From Methanomassiliicoccales archaeon (GTDB lineage Archaea > Thermoplasmatota > Thermoplasmata > Methanomassiliicoccales > UBA472), in the NCBI GenBank assembly GCA_035527755.1, contig DATKZX010000019.1, forward strand, positions 62,001-126,000: 64,000 nucleotides of DNA, given 5' to 3'. The first letter of the stretch is position 1. Each line of letters starts with the position of its first letter. Under the pieces are notes generated by a model. It made no database searches. It saw only the letters and a program-made list of their open reading frames with translations, and was not told where the DNA came from. A program made the position numbers and the translations under genes. Of this stretch, positions 47,223-58,139 are shown piece after piece.

Positions 47223-47258
47223 CTGGGGGCAATTATTTCTACCCATGGGGCAATTATT
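47223..47258 (+). repeat. Short direct repeat before the Fe-S protein gene
   Basis: GGGGCAATTATT occurs twice, at about 47225 and 47246, just upstream of the ATG at 47264. The first copy could contain the TATA-like element and the pair could be an operator. Confidence 0.4.
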
Positions 47259-47263
47259 AGTTC

Positions 47264-48067
47264 ATGACCGGGGACCTTAAGAGCCGGGTTATGGCCAAAT
47301 GTCGGGACATGGGTGTGGACATCATCGGTTTTGCATCCGCCGACGCTTGGGAGCAGCCTCCGTTCGAACCCTGGCCACCGGAGGCCTTTCGACCCAAGGC
47401 GATATTTCCCGGCTGCCGCACGGTGATCGTTCTCGGCCTGCCGGTGACGCTGCCGATCCTGGAGACCTCACCATCCATCTGGTATCAGGAGCTATACAAG
47501 AACATCAATGCCCAGCTGGATGAACGGGCTTATCAGCTTTCCGAGTTCCTGAACAAAAAGGGACATGCCTCCGCCTACGTCCCACGCGATGGGTATGGGT
47601 CTGTGGAGCTGCTGCTTGACAATCCCTACGCCTTCTTCTCCCACCGCCACGCCGCCTACCTCGCTGGACTGGGAACGTTCGGGCTCAATAACATGCTGCT
47701 GACCAAAGAGTGCGGGCCGAGAGTGCGGTTCGTCTCAGTGTTCACCACTGCCGAGATACCCGCCGGGAAACCGATGGACAAGCAGCTCTGCATCCGCTGC
47801 AAGCGTTGCATCAAGGCCTGTCCGGTTCAAGCCATAGGCGGAGTGGAATACCCACAGATCTCAATTAACAAAGGCCGATGCACTCGTAGAAGCATCAGCC
47901 TTAAGAAGAAGTACCGATCCCCCTGCGGCATATGCATCAAAGTGTGCCCCGTTGGGGAAGATCGTAAGCTTTACGGTAGGAAGGACCTCGGCCTGTACGG
48001 TGACCCCGAAAAGGACCCGGCACTTTTCAGGTCTTGGGAGCATGTACGTACCTACGGTAGCCTGTGA
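47264..48067 (+). CDS. Epoxyqueuosine-reductase-like protein with two 4Fe-4S clusters
   Basis: 267 residues. A region of about 170 residues with VIVLGLPV, HRHAAYLAGLGTFGLNNMLL and VRFVSVFTTAEIP resembles the COG1600 group of epoxyqueuosine reductases. Then come Fe-S ligands CIRCKRCIKACP and a second group ending CGICIKVCPVG. Archaeal members of this group are often reductases of unknown substrate; without the HEAT-repeat part, a role in queuosine is unlikely. Confidence 0.82.
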   Translation: MTGDLKSRVMAKCRDMGVDIIGFASADAWEQPPFEPWPPEAFRPKAIFPGCRTVIVLGLPVTLPILETSPSIWYQELYKNINAQLDERAYQLSEFLNKKGHASAYVPRDGYGSVELLLDNPYAFFSHRHAAYLAGLGTFGLNNMLLTKECGPRVRFVSVFTTAEIPAGKPMDKQLCIRCKRCIKACPVQAIGGVEYPQISINKGRCTRRSISLKKKYRSPCGICIKVCPVGEDRKLYGRKDLGLYGDPEKDPALFRSWEHVRTYGSL

Positions 48068-48097
48068 AATATGGACCCATGTTGTAAAATCCTTCCT

Positions 48098-48110
48098 TTT
48101 TAAATAAAAC
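48098..48110 (+). promoter_or_regulatory. TATA-like element before the giant protein gene
   Basis: CTTTTTAAATAAA lies about 160 nt before the GTG; a second possible box is ATATGTATACTAAA at about 48137. The leader would be 100 nt or more, long for this genome. Confidence 0.35.
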
Positions 48111-48267
48111 GGTAAGTTTTAAGGTGACCTGCGGTCAATATGTATACTAAAGCGTAGGAAACGATTGTAAGATCGATCTAGCTGAGCAGTAGGGCTCGGG
48201 CCTACCGGCGAAGATGATCCACTTGGTTCCTTTTTCTCAGCACCTACGTGAAACGAGGTGAATATCT

Positions 48268-51200
48268 GTGTTGAAAGGGGGCATGGCACTGATAGTTGGG
48301 GGGCTCTTCCTGCTTCTGGCGTTCCAACCGATGACATTGGACGCAAATTCCATGGTCGGAACGGAAGATGGCGTTGGAGACGGTTCGGTAGTGGAGACGG
48401 CATATCAGGACCTCACCGTCCTCGTAGAAGAGCTGATGCGGGTGACGTCCGACACCAACCATTCCGACGCGGACGGGATGCCAGATTCGGTCGAATGGGT
48501 CATAGGTACGGACCCTTTTAACGATGATTCCGATTTTGACGGCCTGAACGATTACGAAGAGATATTGTTGAGCATGGACCCCGAATCGCCTGATTCGAAC
48601 AATGACAAGTTTCCAGATTACAAGGAGGTCATGGGCGTACCCATCGATCTTGACGGGGATGGACAGCCCAATGCATGGGACTGGGACAACGACGGGGACG
48701 GTGTTGTGGACTATATCGACCTGTCCCCCTTCGCTTCAACGTCCTTGATCAGCGAGACCCAGGTCGAGATCAGCTATAGCGGCGATCCCCTTTTCGTAAC
48801 ATTTCAACTCAGGACCGCCGACCCTGACCACATGAAGCTCCTGTTCCAGACCTGGGATTGGCCCAATGACCGCGCGGGGACCATGAAGGACCTGGACAAA
48901 TCGACCGAGGACATCACCATAGCCCCGATGCTCAAGGTGGATAGCTCGATCCTTCCGCCCCAGGAGGACATACTCGAATATGGGATGGTCGTTGAGGAGG
49001 GAAGCATATACGTGCCATTGTTCCCGGTGTGGGAGATGGGGAACGTAGTGGCCTTGAAGGCCCGTATGTACGTCCCCTCCCTGGGGTCCCCTCAGACCCT
49101 GGACCTAACGGCCGAACTGATCTGGAAGGTCAACGGGAAGACGGACGTGCCCATCGCGTCCCTGGAATGGATCGATGGGGGGCATCTGGCATTGGATCCG
49201 GAAGGCAAGGCGACCATCTCCTACGGAGAGGTATCGGACAACGAGACCCTTGAATGGACGGAGCTGGGGGGCGGGAAGGTGGCCATCGTCGGTTCCAATG
49301 GCCTCTATCTCAACGTCGATGACAACGGGTCTGTCGATTTCTCATCTGGTACCATCGAGGAGAGCACGGTCTTCACCAGGATCTATTCGGAGGGCGGGAG
49401 CGTCAGATTGACCGCCTTCAACGGCAACGATCTGGCTGCGGACTGGGATGGTAACATCAGGGCCGATGGCAACGAGGGCGAAGGGATGGACGAGTTCATC
49501 AAGGAGGACCTGGGGTTCAGGAAGCACACCGTGACCTTGGCCTACTATTATGAAGACTTCATCCTGACCGGCCTGTCGGCCGAGGAGAACCACGGGACCG
49601 ATGTCGCCTTGGTGTATGGGGATGATGAACAGAACATGGTGGCGGCCAATCTGATCATGGCATATGAGTTCCTGCGCGACCCGGAGAACGACATTCCGGA
49701 CATCGACGACATTCTCGACGATCATGACCTCATCTACCGCATGCAGACCGCCGGCTTTGCAACCAGCGATGAGGCTGTAAGGGCCATTACCACTTTGATG
49801 ATGCCGATGGCCAGAGAGAACGCCAGCGGAGTCGGCCTAGCGTTCTACATCACCGCTTTCATCGATCGTTCCAGATGCATCGAGATGTCGGATGTGGCGA
49901 TGGCCACGGACATCAACGGTACGTTGGTGATGAACCTTGATAATGTGGACCTGGTGACCTCGCGCCTTCTCAAGACCAGCTGGTATGAGGATGACGACGA
50001 ACAACCGCTGGACCTCCATGAGATCGTACAGACCATGGGATCCTGGGGTTTGACCACCGAAGAACTAGCAAGCCTGACCGGCCTCATGGCGAGCTGGTGC
50101 GTTGGAGAGGTCACGGTGACCCATGTCAACTCAGTACCAATGGAATTCAACTTTCCGGAAGGGGAGTTCATAAGCGAAACGGTGGACACCATACTGAGCT
50201 TTGGGCTGGGGGCCATCGACCTTCTCATGTTCCAGGTGGAGATAATTACCACGGCCTACGCCTTTTCCGAGGCCTTCGTGGCCGTGGGGAACATGGTAAA
50301 GACCGGGTTGGAAAGTACCTGGAAGCTGTTCAAGCAAGCTTTTACCTCCGTCAGGAACTCCGTGCAGGGCGCGGGCTCCTTCATGAGCCGGGTCAGTACG
50401 ACCTTGAATGTCATAGGGATCGTCATCGCCGTGGTCATCTCCCTATACGCCCTTTTCTCTATAGGCTTCGAGATGGGCTGGACGGCGGTGGGGACCGGAA
50501 TCGCGGTCACCACGGCAATTTTCACCCTTGCCTATACCCTGATACTGATAGGCATAGCGAGCTTGGGGCCCGTGGGGGCCATAATCGCCGGGCTGATAGC
50601 GATTGTGGACGTGATAGGCCTGCTGCTCTTCGGTTCCACCTGGGGGCAGGAATTCCTGAAATGGCTGATCGATGTTTTCACCGATACCAACATACGCAGC
50701 GAGGTCAACTTGGATACCATAGGGTCCGATACGGGGCTCATTGACCTAGATGGGAACGGGATCGATGCTGGCGATCGCATCTGGTTCAAGAGCTGGCATT
50801 ACGGAAACGTCACCATCACTTCCGATGGAAGCGAAAGCGATGTCCGTGATAGTTACATCATACCCCAACAGACGATGAGCGTGCCCTGGTACAGCTGGTC
50901 CGCCACCGGTGGGAACTACACGGTCCTGGAGACCAGCCAGACCTCGAACTCCAAATCCACTTTGTACGAGACCGAGGCCTGGGTTCAGCCCGGGGTAGGA
51001 ATGGTCAACTTCCCTGTGGCGGTGGGCCTTCGCGCCGATTACAATGTCTACTACGACGATTGCTGGTGGTTCTTCGGCTGGTGGTGCGATCGGGAGTCCT
51101 ATTCTGACTCCCAGAGTAAAGGATGGACCACCCTGTACTTCGATGTCATGCCCGGCAGCGTGGACGAGTTCGCACTCTGGAAGAGCATTGAATCAAACGA

Positions 51201-54200
51201 TCGCGACGGGGACGGATTGAAGAACGAGGAGGAGAACGGGACCAGCGCTTGGTCCTGGGACACCGATCAGGACGGTCTGGGGGATGAATATGAGATCCAG
51301 ATCGGAACGGACCCGGCACTTGCCGATTCCGACAAGGATGGGGTGAACGACCGCGAGGAGCACATCTGGGGTTCCGACCCCTGGTCATACGACTCGGACC
51401 GGGACGGGCTCACGGACATCATGGAGCACTCCGGTTGGGTGGTCAATTTCACCTACCAGGGGACGATGTTCTACTGGCACGTTCGTAGCAACCCCTGCAC
51501 CATGGACGGTGATGGGGACGGCATCACCGATCTGGAGGAGTATCACAGCCTTCTCAACCCCGTGTCGGACGACACCGATGGTGACGGGGTGAAGGACGAA
51601 CTGAGAGGTTACTACCAGACCAGCCTGGAATACTCCATGAGCTTCGGGTATGGTCTGATCGAGGGCGATTGGGGGGACACCCGCTGCCTCGCCATAGATT
51701 CGGAGGGAATGGTGTATAGCAGCGGTTACGAGGACACCTCGGTCCACGTGTATCATCCCAACGGGACCTTGGTCGATGTCTTCGATACCCCCATCCTCGG
51801 AGTGGTGAAGGACCTCGCCATCGGACCCGACGACAACCTGTACATCTGCGGCAACCGCGAGGTACTGGTCATGAACAGGTCGGGAGGTCTGCTTCTTGAG
51901 ATCGACCCCTTCCTTTCCGGCGATTCCTCCCTCTACGTCCTCGAGGGCATAGCTCTGGACGAGAGCGGTCAGATCTTCGTATCTATGGACGATCATGCAT
52001 ATTCCGACACACAGCCCGGTCTGGTTCGCAAGTATCAGACGAACGGCACATACGTGGCCGACATCATAGTGGGGAACATGAGCATCGATCGCTGGTATGA
52101 CTACTACACAAAATTCCACATCGGTCACGATGGTCTACTGTATGTGATAAACAGCACACTTATCCAGGTGTTCGATCAGAACGGAGTGAAATTGCGTGAA
52201 TGGGGCGGGTACGGGAACATGCCGGGACAGTTCGCCGACCCCAAGGACATCATCGTGGACGAGGACGGGAACGTATTGGTGACGGACTCCTATACCCCTT
52301 ACATCTTGGGCAACGCCCTGGTGCAGAAGTTCACCAATACAGGCAATTGGATGTTCTCTTTCGGCTATGAGGGCGAATATCCCCAGTTGAACGCGGCCAG
52401 GGGCATTGCGCTGGACGAAGACAATTCCATCTACATCGGCGAAGGTGATAGCGGTTATATACAAAAGTTCTGGCACAACACAACCTGGATAGGCCCAATT
52501 CCGCCAGAGGTCCTCGATTCTGACGGGGACGGGCTCAATGACGTCTCCGAGGAGACGGGCTGGGAGACCACCGTGACCACGGAGCATGGTCCAGGATCGG
52601 TCGGTGAGACCACATGGGTGAGCAGCGACGCTTTCTCCACTGATACCGACAAGGATGGATTACCTGATCCCCAGGAATTCGACGTCGGCAGCGACCCCCG
52701 TTCGGTGGACACGGACAGGGACAACCTAAAGGACGCAATTGAGATCGCCATGGGCACGGACCCCTGTCATTGGGATTCCGACGGGGACGGACTGAGTGAC
52801 GGAAAGGAGGTAAAGTTCGGTAGCGACCCCTTGCATCCTGATCCCGATGGGGACGGTCTCAACGACCTGGCGGAGTTCGATCTGGGGTCCGACCCGAGGA
52901 AGAACGATACAGACCAGGATGGACTGGGGGACCTGCAGGAGGCCTTGGCCGGTTCGGACCTGATGGATCCTGACTCGGACGATGACTTCATGTTCGACGG
53001 CACCGAGTTCGAGACCGGGACGGGATTGAACGCTGACGATTCGGATGGCGACGGGATCAGCGATGGTTACGAGTCCCTTTACGAGACCGACCCCCTGAAT
53101 GGAGATACGGACGATGACAACCTCAGCGATGGCTTCGAGGTGGCGACCTATCTGAACCCCCTCTCGAACGACACCGACGGGGACGGACTGAACGATTCCT
53201 TCGAACTTGAGACCGGCCTGAACCCCCGTAGCCAGGACTCGGACGGGGATGGTGTCCCTGATGGTCTGGATACGGACAACCTGTTGTTCCTGGACCAGGA
53301 TGTGATGCTGGTGATCGATTCGGCCCAATTCAACGACACGTTCTTCAACGAACTGACGAGCCGGGTCAACGTCACGGTTGTCACAGCCCAGGAGTTGATA
53401 GACGAGCATTACGAGGCCAAATACATCGTGCTGGTTGGCGATCCGGCGAATGGAGCGGGTACGGCCGGAGGGCTCATCTCCCAGTTGCTTTCCGATTCGG
53501 GGAACGTTTTGGACAGCATGACATCATCACCGATCGATAGGATGGCGGTGAGGTACGGGGTCTGGAACGCTACCCAGACCGTGGTCATGTTCTCCATGAC
53601 CTATGATACTGATGCCATCAGGGCGGTCGGGGTTCTCAAGAGCATGAGCATGACCGTCAGCGAAAAGGGCTATATGGTCCAATATCACAATCCCCGAGCA
53701 TGCTTCAAGCTCGATTTGATCGATAGCATGCACCTCACAGACACCTTCATCTGGGCGAAGCTCGGGTCCATGGACACCTTTGAGGTCGGGGTCACCAAGG
53801 TGAACGCGACTGAGGCTCCATCTACCATCGGACCAAGCACGGGAATCGCACCGGGATGGATGGACCTGGACAAGTTCGTGAACGTCGAGCTCAGCCTCGA
53901 TGACCCGAACACGACCCTGGAAGGGGCGTTGGTACGCATATATTACACAGACGAGGAGCTGGACATGAACGGGGACGGGGACACCGATGATCTTTTGGAC
54001 ATCGATGAGCAGTCCATTCGCCTCTGGTCGTTCTCCAGCGACGATGGTCGATGGGAAAGGATCGGCTCAGGGCTCGGATCTAACACGACCGGGGTGAACA
54101 CCACAGACCAGGAGATATTCGGAATCCGATATTCAGGTTACGTTTGGGCCAACGTGACAGAGCTCGGATGGTTCGCGTTGGCCGGAAGGCCCTACGCCAT

Positions 54201-54576
54201 CGATGTTCGGATCGACGTCAGGTCGAGCGACGGAAATGACAAGATGAGCATCAAGAGCGGTGGGCTGTTGAGGGTGATCATCTACGGGAACGAGGACGCC
54301 GATGGCATCTGGATCGACGTTGCGTCACTCCGGATCGGGAACGCCGGTGTCGCCACCCAGAAGAACGATCGGTTCAAATTCACATGCAAGGACGTCGACC
54401 GTGATGGCTGGAATGACCTGGTGGTCTACTTTTCGGTCTCTGATCTCGTCCAGAACGGCGAACTGACGGTCTCCACGGAACTCCTGGAGGTGAACGGGAG
54501 TTTGGATGAAACACATGGCCCGCTACCCATACGAGGCTATGGAGCCGTTGTCATCGCTCCGGGCCAAACCCGCTAA
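48268..54576 (+). CDS. Giant exported protein with calcium-type DxDxDG repeats and a beta-propeller
   Basis: 2102 residues from a GTG at 48268, with GAGGTGA 6-7 nt upstream. Residues about 1-27 look like a signal peptide. DxDxDGxxD repeats of the thrombospondin-3 type occur at about 63-157, 978-1110 and, densest, 1415-1672 (for example DSDGDGLSDGKEVKFGSDP, period about 22-23). About 1131-1400 carry NHL-type beta-propeller blades (LAIGPDDNLYICGNREVLVM; IIVDEDGNVLVTDSYTPYIL). Three hydrophobic helices lie in the middle at about 711-791, and there is no C-terminal anchor. It is probably a surface or S-layer-associated protein held by those internal helices, binding Ca2+; its partners are unknown. 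Confidence 0.88.
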   Translation: MLKGGMALIVGGLFLLLAFQPMTLDANSMVGTEDGVGDGSVVETAYQDLTVLVEELMRVTSDTNHSDADGMPDSVEWVIGTDPFNDDSDFDGLNDYEEILLSMDPESPDSNNDKFPDYKEVMGVPIDLDGDGQPNAWDWDNDGDGVVDYIDLSPFASTSLISETQVEISYSGDPLFVTFQLRTADPDHMKLLFQTWDWPNDRAGTMKDLDKSTEDITIAPMLKVDSSILPPQEDILEYGMVVEEGSIYVPLFPVWEMGNVVALKARMYVPSLGSPQTLDLTAELIWKVNGKTDVPIASLEWIDGGHLALDPEGKATISYGEVSDNETLEWTELGGGKVAIVGSNGLYLNVDDNGSVDFSSGTIEESTVFTRIYSEGGSVRLTAFNGNDLAADWDGNIRADGNEGEGMDEFIKEDLGFRKHTVTLAYYYEDFILTGLSAEENHGTDVALVYGDDEQNMVAANLIMAYEFLRDPENDIPDIDDILDDHDLIYRMQTAGFATSDEAVRAITTLMMPMARENASGVGLAFYITAFIDRSRCIEMSDVAMATDINGTLVMNLDNVDLVTSRLLKTSWYEDDDEQPLDLHEIVQTMGSWGLTTEELASLTGLMASWCVGEVTVTHVNSVPMEFNFPEGEFISETVDTILSFGLGAIDLLMFQVEIITTAYAFSEAFVAVGNMVKTGLESTWKLFKQAFTSVRNSVQGAGSFMSRVSTTLNVIGIVIAVVISLYALFSIGFEMGWTAVGTGIAVTTAIFTLAYTLILIGIASLGPVGAIIAGLIAIVDVIGLLLFGSTWGQEFLKWLIDVFTDTNIRSEVNLDTIGSDTGLIDLDGNGIDAGDRIWFKSWHYGNVTITSDGSESDVRDSYIIPQQTMSVPWYSWSATGGNYTVLETSQTSNSKSTLYETEAWVQPGVGMVNFPVAVGLRADYNVYYDDCWWFFGWWCDRESYSDSQSKGWTTLYFDVMPGSVDEFALWKSIESNDRDGDGLKNEEENGTSAWSWDTDQDGLGDEYEIQIGTDPALADSDKDGVNDREEHIWGSDPWSYDSDRDGLTDIMEHSGWVVNFTYQGTMFYWHVRSNPCTMDGDGDGITDLEEYHSLLNPVSDDTDGDGVKDELRGYYQTSLEYSMSFGYGLIEGDWGDTRCLAIDSEGMVYSSGYEDTSVHVYHPNGTLVDVFDTPILGVVKDLAIGPDDNLYICGNREVLVMNRSGGLLLEIDPFLSGDSSLYVLEGIALDESGQIFVSMDDHAYSDTQPGLVRKYQTNGTYVADIIVGNMSIDRWYDYYTKFHIGHDGLLYVINSTLIQVFDQNGVKLREWGGYGNMPGQFADPKDIIVDEDGNVLVTDSYTPYILGNALVQKFTNTGNWMFSFGYEGEYPQLNAARGIALDEDNSIYIGEGDSGYIQKFWHNTTWIGPIPPEVLDSDGDGLNDVSEETGWETTVTTEHGPGSVGETTWVSSDAFSTDTDKDGLPDPQEFDVGSDPRSVDTDRDNLKDAIEIAMGTDPCHWDSDGDGLSDGKEVKFGSDPLHPDPDGDGLNDLAEFDLGSDPRKNDTDQDGLGDLQEALAGSDLMDPDSDDDFMFDGTEFETGTGLNADDSDGDGISDGYESLYETDPLNGDTDDDNLSDGFEVATYLNPLSNDTDGDGLNDSFELETGLNPRSQDSDGDGVPDGLDTDNLLFLDQDVMLVIDSAQFNDTFFNELTSRVNVTVVTAQELIDEHYEAKYIVLVGDPANGAGTAGGLISQLLSDSGNVLDSMTSSPIDRMAVRYGVWNATQTVVMFSMTYDTDAIRAVGVLKSMSMTVSEKGYMVQYHNPRACFKLDLIDSMHLTDTFIWAKLGSMDTFEVGVTKVNATEAPSTIGPSTGIAPGWMDLDKFVNVELSLDDPNTTLEGALVRIYYTDEELDMNGDGDTDDLLDIDEQSIRLWSFSSDDGRWERIGSGLGSNTTGVNTTDQEIFGIRYSGYVWANVTELGWFALAGRPYAIDVRIDVRSSDGNDKMSIKSGGLLRVIIYGNEDADGIWIDVASLRIGNAGVATQKNDRFKFTCKDVDRDGWNDLVVYFSVSDLVQNGELTVSTELLEVNGSLDETHGPLPIRGYGAVVIAPGQTR

Positions 54577-54727
54577 AACCCTTTAAATCACATTTCAACG
54601 AGGTTTCCAGAGGACATGCTAAAATGATCCCATTGAAAGGGATCCATCGATAGATCATTATATGAACCGTGATCGGAACGTGTCTCGTTGAATAATATTA
54701 AGTACCGTCTTTCATTCCAGATTAACG

Positions 54728-54964
54728 ATGAGCGACGCCGAGAATGATCTCCCCCGACCGATCATCGATGAGGACGAATGCAAAGGGTGTGGACGCTGCC
54801 TCAGTGCTTGCCCTAAGAAGGTTCTGGTCAGATCGACCAAAATGAATCGCAGGGGATTTTACCCGGTCCAGTACTCCGGTCAGGGCTGCACTGGCTGCGC
54901 CATATGCTTCTACAATTGCCCGGAACCCTATGCCATTGAGGTTCGCGACAAGGGGGAGGAGTGA
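54728..54964 (+). CDS. vorD: 2-oxoacid:ferredoxin oxidoreductase, ferredoxin-like subunit
   Basis: 78 residues. Two 4Fe-4S motifs ([14 protein letters not shown] and [14 protein letters not shown]). It passes electrons from the thiamine site to ferredoxin. First of three genes; the alpha subunit starts 4 nt after its stop. The order delta-alpha-beta/gamma fits 2-oxoisovalerate-type enzymes (VOR). Confidence 0.92.
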   Translation: MSDAENDLPRPIIDEDECKGCGRCLSACPKKVLVRSTKMNRRGFYPVQYSGQGCTGCAICFYNCPEPYAIEVRDKGEE

Positions 54965-54968
54965 TCCC

Positions 54969-56027
54969 ATGAGAAAGTTCGTCAAGGGAAATGAGGCGGT
55001 GGCCATTGGAGCAGTGTACGCCGGATGCGAGATGTACTTCGGATATCCTATCACCCCTGCGAGCGACATAGCACACGCGGTGGCTGAATACTTCCCACAA
55101 TTAGGAAGGGAGCATCTGCAGGCGGAATGTGAGACCGGGGCGATCAACATGATATTCGGTGCGGCCGCGGCCGGTAAGTTAAGCATGACCGCCTCCTCCG
55201 GACCGGGAATATCCTTGATGCAGGAAGGCATGTCATACCTCGCCGGAGCACAGCTACCAGCGGTAGTGGTCAACGTTATGAGGGTAGGACCTGGATTGGG
55301 CAACATCGGCCCAGAGCAGGGGGATTACAATCAGGCGGTCAAGGGCGGCGGCCATGGCAATTATCACAGCCTGGTCCTGGCGCCCGCCTCGGTACAGGAG
55401 ATGTGCGATCTGACCATGAAGGCCTTCGAGCTTTCGTTCAAATACCGCAACCCGGCCATCGTTCTGGCGGACGCGGTGCTGGGACAGATGATGGAGTTCC
55501 TCACATTCCCTGAAGAAGTAAAGGTAAAACCCATGACGGATGGATGGGCAGTGCATGGGGATCATGAAAGCCGCTGCAATCTGATCACCTCCATATACCT
55601 GGACAACGAACTGCAGGAAAGGCACAACTGGGCGCTTCAGGAGAAGTACGACGCCATGCAGGTAGAGGCTCTGGCCGAGTCCTACCTTCTGGAAGATGCG
55701 GAGATAGTGCTCACCGGCTACGGTACCAGCGCCCGCATCGCCCGTTCGGCGGTGGACCGGCTTAGGGACGGGGGCATCAAGGCCGGATTGCTAAGGCCCA
55801 TAACCCTGTTCCCGTTCCCGATCGAACAATTGAAGAAAGCGGCCATCACCGGAAAGATTTTGGTCGTGGAGCTGAGCAACGGTCAGTATCGAGACGACCT
55901 ATTGCTCCATCTGGATAGAAAGATCTCTTGCCAAGTGGACCTCATCAACCGCATGGGAGGCAACATGATGAAGGTGGAGGACGTGGTGGAGAGGGCCAAG
56001 AAGATGCTGAGGGAGGGAGGGCAATGA
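54969..56027 (+). CDS. vorB: 2-oxoacid:ferredoxin oxidoreductase, alpha subunit (VorB/KorA-like)
   Basis: 352 residues from ATG 54969. The N-terminal pyrimidine-binding domain has [33 protein letters not shown] and [20 protein letters not shown]; the C-terminal transketolase part has [17 protein letters not shown]. It forms the active complex with the beta part of the next gene. Sequence resembles VorB (branched-chain 2-oxoacids); 2-oxoglutarate is possible. The stop overlaps the next start as ATGA. Confidence 0.92.
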   Translation: MRKFVKGNEAVAIGAVYAGCEMYFGYPITPASDIAHAVAEYFPQLGREHLQAECETGAINMIFGAAAAGKLSMTASSGPGISLMQEGMSYLAGAQLPAVVVNVMRVGPGLGNIGPEQGDYNQAVKGGGHGNYHSLVLAPASVQEMCDLTMKAFELSFKYRNPAIVLADAVLGQMMEFLTFPEEVKVKPMTDGWAVHGDHESRCNLITSIYLDNELQERHNWALQEKYDAMQVEALAESYLLEDAEIVLTGYGTSARIARSAVDRLRDGGIKAGLLRPITLFPFPIEQLKKAAITGKILVVELSNGQYRDDLLLHLDRKISCQVDLINRMGGNMMKVEDVVERAKKMLREGGQ

Positions 56028-57421
56028 TCAAGCGCGCCACTGGTTTCAATGAAACGTTCGATCGGAGGGAAAAAGGGACAAGAGCGACGCACTATTGCCC
56101 TGGCTGTGGACATGGGATCATCCACAAGCTCATAGCCGAGGCCATGGCCGACCTTGGCATTCAGGACCGCACCGTGTTCGTATCGCCGGTCGGATGCGCC
56201 GCCTTCTGCTATTACTATTTCGACTGCGGCAACGTGGCCGGTCCGCACGGGCGTGCTTCGGCCATCGCCACCGGTGTCTCCAGGGCTCTACCCGACAGCG
56301 TGGTAATCTCCTATCAGGGGGACGGGGACCTTGGAGCGATAGGTTTCAACAACGCATTCCAGGCAGCGAACCGCGGTGAACATTTCGCCTGCTTCTTCAT
56401 CAACAATTCTATCTATGCCATGACCGGAGGGCAGATGGCCCCTACGACCATGATCGGTCAGAAGACCACGACCACCCCGTTCGGGCGCGACGCGGCCAAG
56501 GAAGGTTATCCACTAAAAGTGTGCGAGGTGCTGGACCAGCTGCATGCCCCGGTCTATATAGAGAGGGTCTCGGTCGCCGACACTAAAAGGATAATGCAGG
56601 CCAAGAAGGCCGTGAGAAAGGCATTGGAGATCCAAAGGGACGGCAAGGGATACGCCTTCGTGGAGTTCCTTTCTCCCTGTCCAACCAATTGGCGCATGGA
56701 CCCGGTGACTTCCGCCGAGTTCGTCACCGAGAGTATGGAGAAGGTATTCCCTCTAGGATGTCTCAGGGACCGCACGGCCGAGGACGCACCCATACCCAAC
56801 CAGATACCGCAACTGACCCTTTCCCAATTGTTCGGTGAGGAACATGAGGGAAAAGCCGCCGAGGTCGATCCCGCCTTTAAAGAGAAGAGCTTCAAGTTCT
56901 CCGGGTTCGGAGGTCAAGGCGTGCTCTCGCTTGGACTGGTCATCGCAGAGGCTGCCGGTCTGGCGGGACGCTTTGTATCCTGGCTACCAAGTTATGGACC
57001 GGAGCAGCGGGGCGGTTATGCATCTTGTTCGGTCGTTGTAAGTGGCCACGAAGTAGGATCTCCCACGGTGGACGATCCAGAGGTGTTGGTGGTCATGAGC
57101 CAGCCAGCACTGGAGAAGTACTACAACACCGTCAGACCGGGTGGTGTGATGATATATGAGGCCTCACTTCCTCGTCCAGAACCTAGGGATGGTGTACGTG
57201 TTCTGGCCTTCCCGGCATCGAAGATAGCCGTCGAGAGCGGAACGCCCAAGGCGGCCAACACCGCACTCTTGGGTGCGTTGACAGCGATGGGTCTGCACGG
57301 ACTACCAGAAGAGGAAGTCCTAGCCGCTTTGGACGCCAGCTTCGCGGCCAAACCGAAGCTCGTCGAGAGGAACCGCTTGGTGTATCGGACCGCCTTCGAA
57401 TGGGCGAAGAACAATTTCTGA
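56024..57421 (+). CDS. vorA: 2-oxoacid:ferredoxin oxidoreductase, fused beta and gamma subunits
   Basis: 465 residues from ATG 56024. Residues 1 to about 285 are the TPP-binding beta subunit: [49 protein letters not shown] and [20 protein letters not shown]. Residues from about 290 are the gamma subunit: [20 protein letters not shown] and [19 protein letters not shown]. In many archaea the two are separate genes. The product oxidises a 2-oxoacid to acyl-CoA and CO2, giving reduced ferredoxin. Confidence 0.93.
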   Translation: MIKRATGFNETFDRREKGTRATHYCPGCGHGIIHKLIAEAMADLGIQDRTVFVSPVGCAAFCYYYFDCGNVAGPHGRASAIATGVSRALPDSVVISYQGDGDLGAIGFNNAFQAANRGEHFACFFINNSIYAMTGGQMAPTTMIGQKTTTTPFGRDAAKEGYPLKVCEVLDQLHAPVYIERVSVADTKRIMQAKKAVRKALEIQRDGKGYAFVEFLSPCPTNWRMDPVTSAEFVTESMEKVFPLGCLRDRTAEDAPIPNQIPQLTLSQLFGEEHEGKAAEVDPAFKEKSFKFSGFGGQGVLSLGLVIAEAAGLAGRFVSWLPSYGPEQRGGYASCSVVVSGHEVGSPTVDDPEVLVVMSQPALEKYYNTVRPGGVMIYEASLPRPEPRDGVRVLAFPASKIAVESGTPKAANTALLGALTAMGLHGLPEEEVLAALDASFAAKPKLVERNRLVYRTAFEWAKNNF

Positions 57422-57566
57422 GCGAGTGTTTCGGCACTCTGCTCATTTTTCATTTTATTTGGAGCCATGGGATCGGTTGACGGTAAGTTTCATAAACGGT
57501 CGGCAGTTTAGGTAGAGACATTGCCGAGCCTCGTTGAGGACTGGCCATGATTTGGAGGATTACGAA

Positions 57567-58130
57567 ATGCCCTCTTCTGAGAAGATCGGGACACGTGTTC
57601 ACACATTCCGCGAGCGATTGGGAATGACCATTGACGACCTAGCCAAGAACGCAGGAGTGGACGCGGCCTTGATTCGAAAGGTGGAGGATGGAGAGGTCTA
57701 TCCCCCGCTAGGCGTAATGGTGAAGATATCCCGAGCGTTAGGTCAGCGGCTGGGAACCTTCATGGACGACCAGGTGAGGGAAGACCCGGTCATCGTACGT
57801 GCCACCGACCGTATAGAAGAGACCGCCGCTCACAATGGAGGAGCGGGAGGTCAGTATCATTACTACCCCCTGGGAAAAGGCAAGACGGACAGGCATATGG
57901 AGCCCCTCTTCATCGTCATCCAACCGAACGGCGAGAAGAACACCTCCTCCCATGAGGGGGAGGAACTGATCATCGTGGTGAAAGGTGAGGTGGAGCTCAT
58001 CTACGGTAAGACCACGTTCACACTGAAGGCTGGCGATTCCATGTACTACAATTCGATCGTGCCGCATCATCTAGGCGCAGCGAACGACGCGAACGCCGAG
58101 ATTTACGCGGTGATCTACACCCCCTTCTGA
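57567..58130 (+). CDS. HTH-cupin transcription regulator
   Basis: 187 residues from ATG 57567, with GGAGG 8 nt upstream. Residues about 5-65 are an Xre-type helix-turn-helix (RERLGMTIDDLAKNAGVDAA), and the C-terminal 110 residues a cupin barrel (SSHEGEELIIVVKGEVELIY and DSMYYNSIVPHHLG). Such proteins often control acyl-CoA ligase or acetate genes. It lies 9 nt before the acyl-CoA ligase, so it probably controls its own operon and perhaps the VOR genes upstream. Confidence 0.92.
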   Translation: MPSSEKIGTRVHTFRERLGMTIDDLAKNAGVDAALIRKVEDGEVYPPLGVMVKISRALGQRLGTFMDDQVREDPVIVRATDRIEETAAHNGGAGGQYHYYPLGKGKTDRHMEPLFIVIQPNGEKNTSSHEGEELIIVVKGEVELIYGKTTFTLKAGDSMYYNSIVPHHLGAANDANAEIYAVIYTPF

Positions 58131-58139
58131 GGTGAATGG

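Noticed and set aside
52510-53285. Repeat array considered as a CRISPR or tandem DNA repeat
   Set aside because: The repeat is at protein level (DxDxDG); the DNA units differ in sequence and there are no spacers.
51385-53409. Long antisense frames under the giant protein
   Set aside because: The D/G/T-rich repeat codons of the sense gene keep antisense frames open; the translations are low-complexity and unlike any protein.
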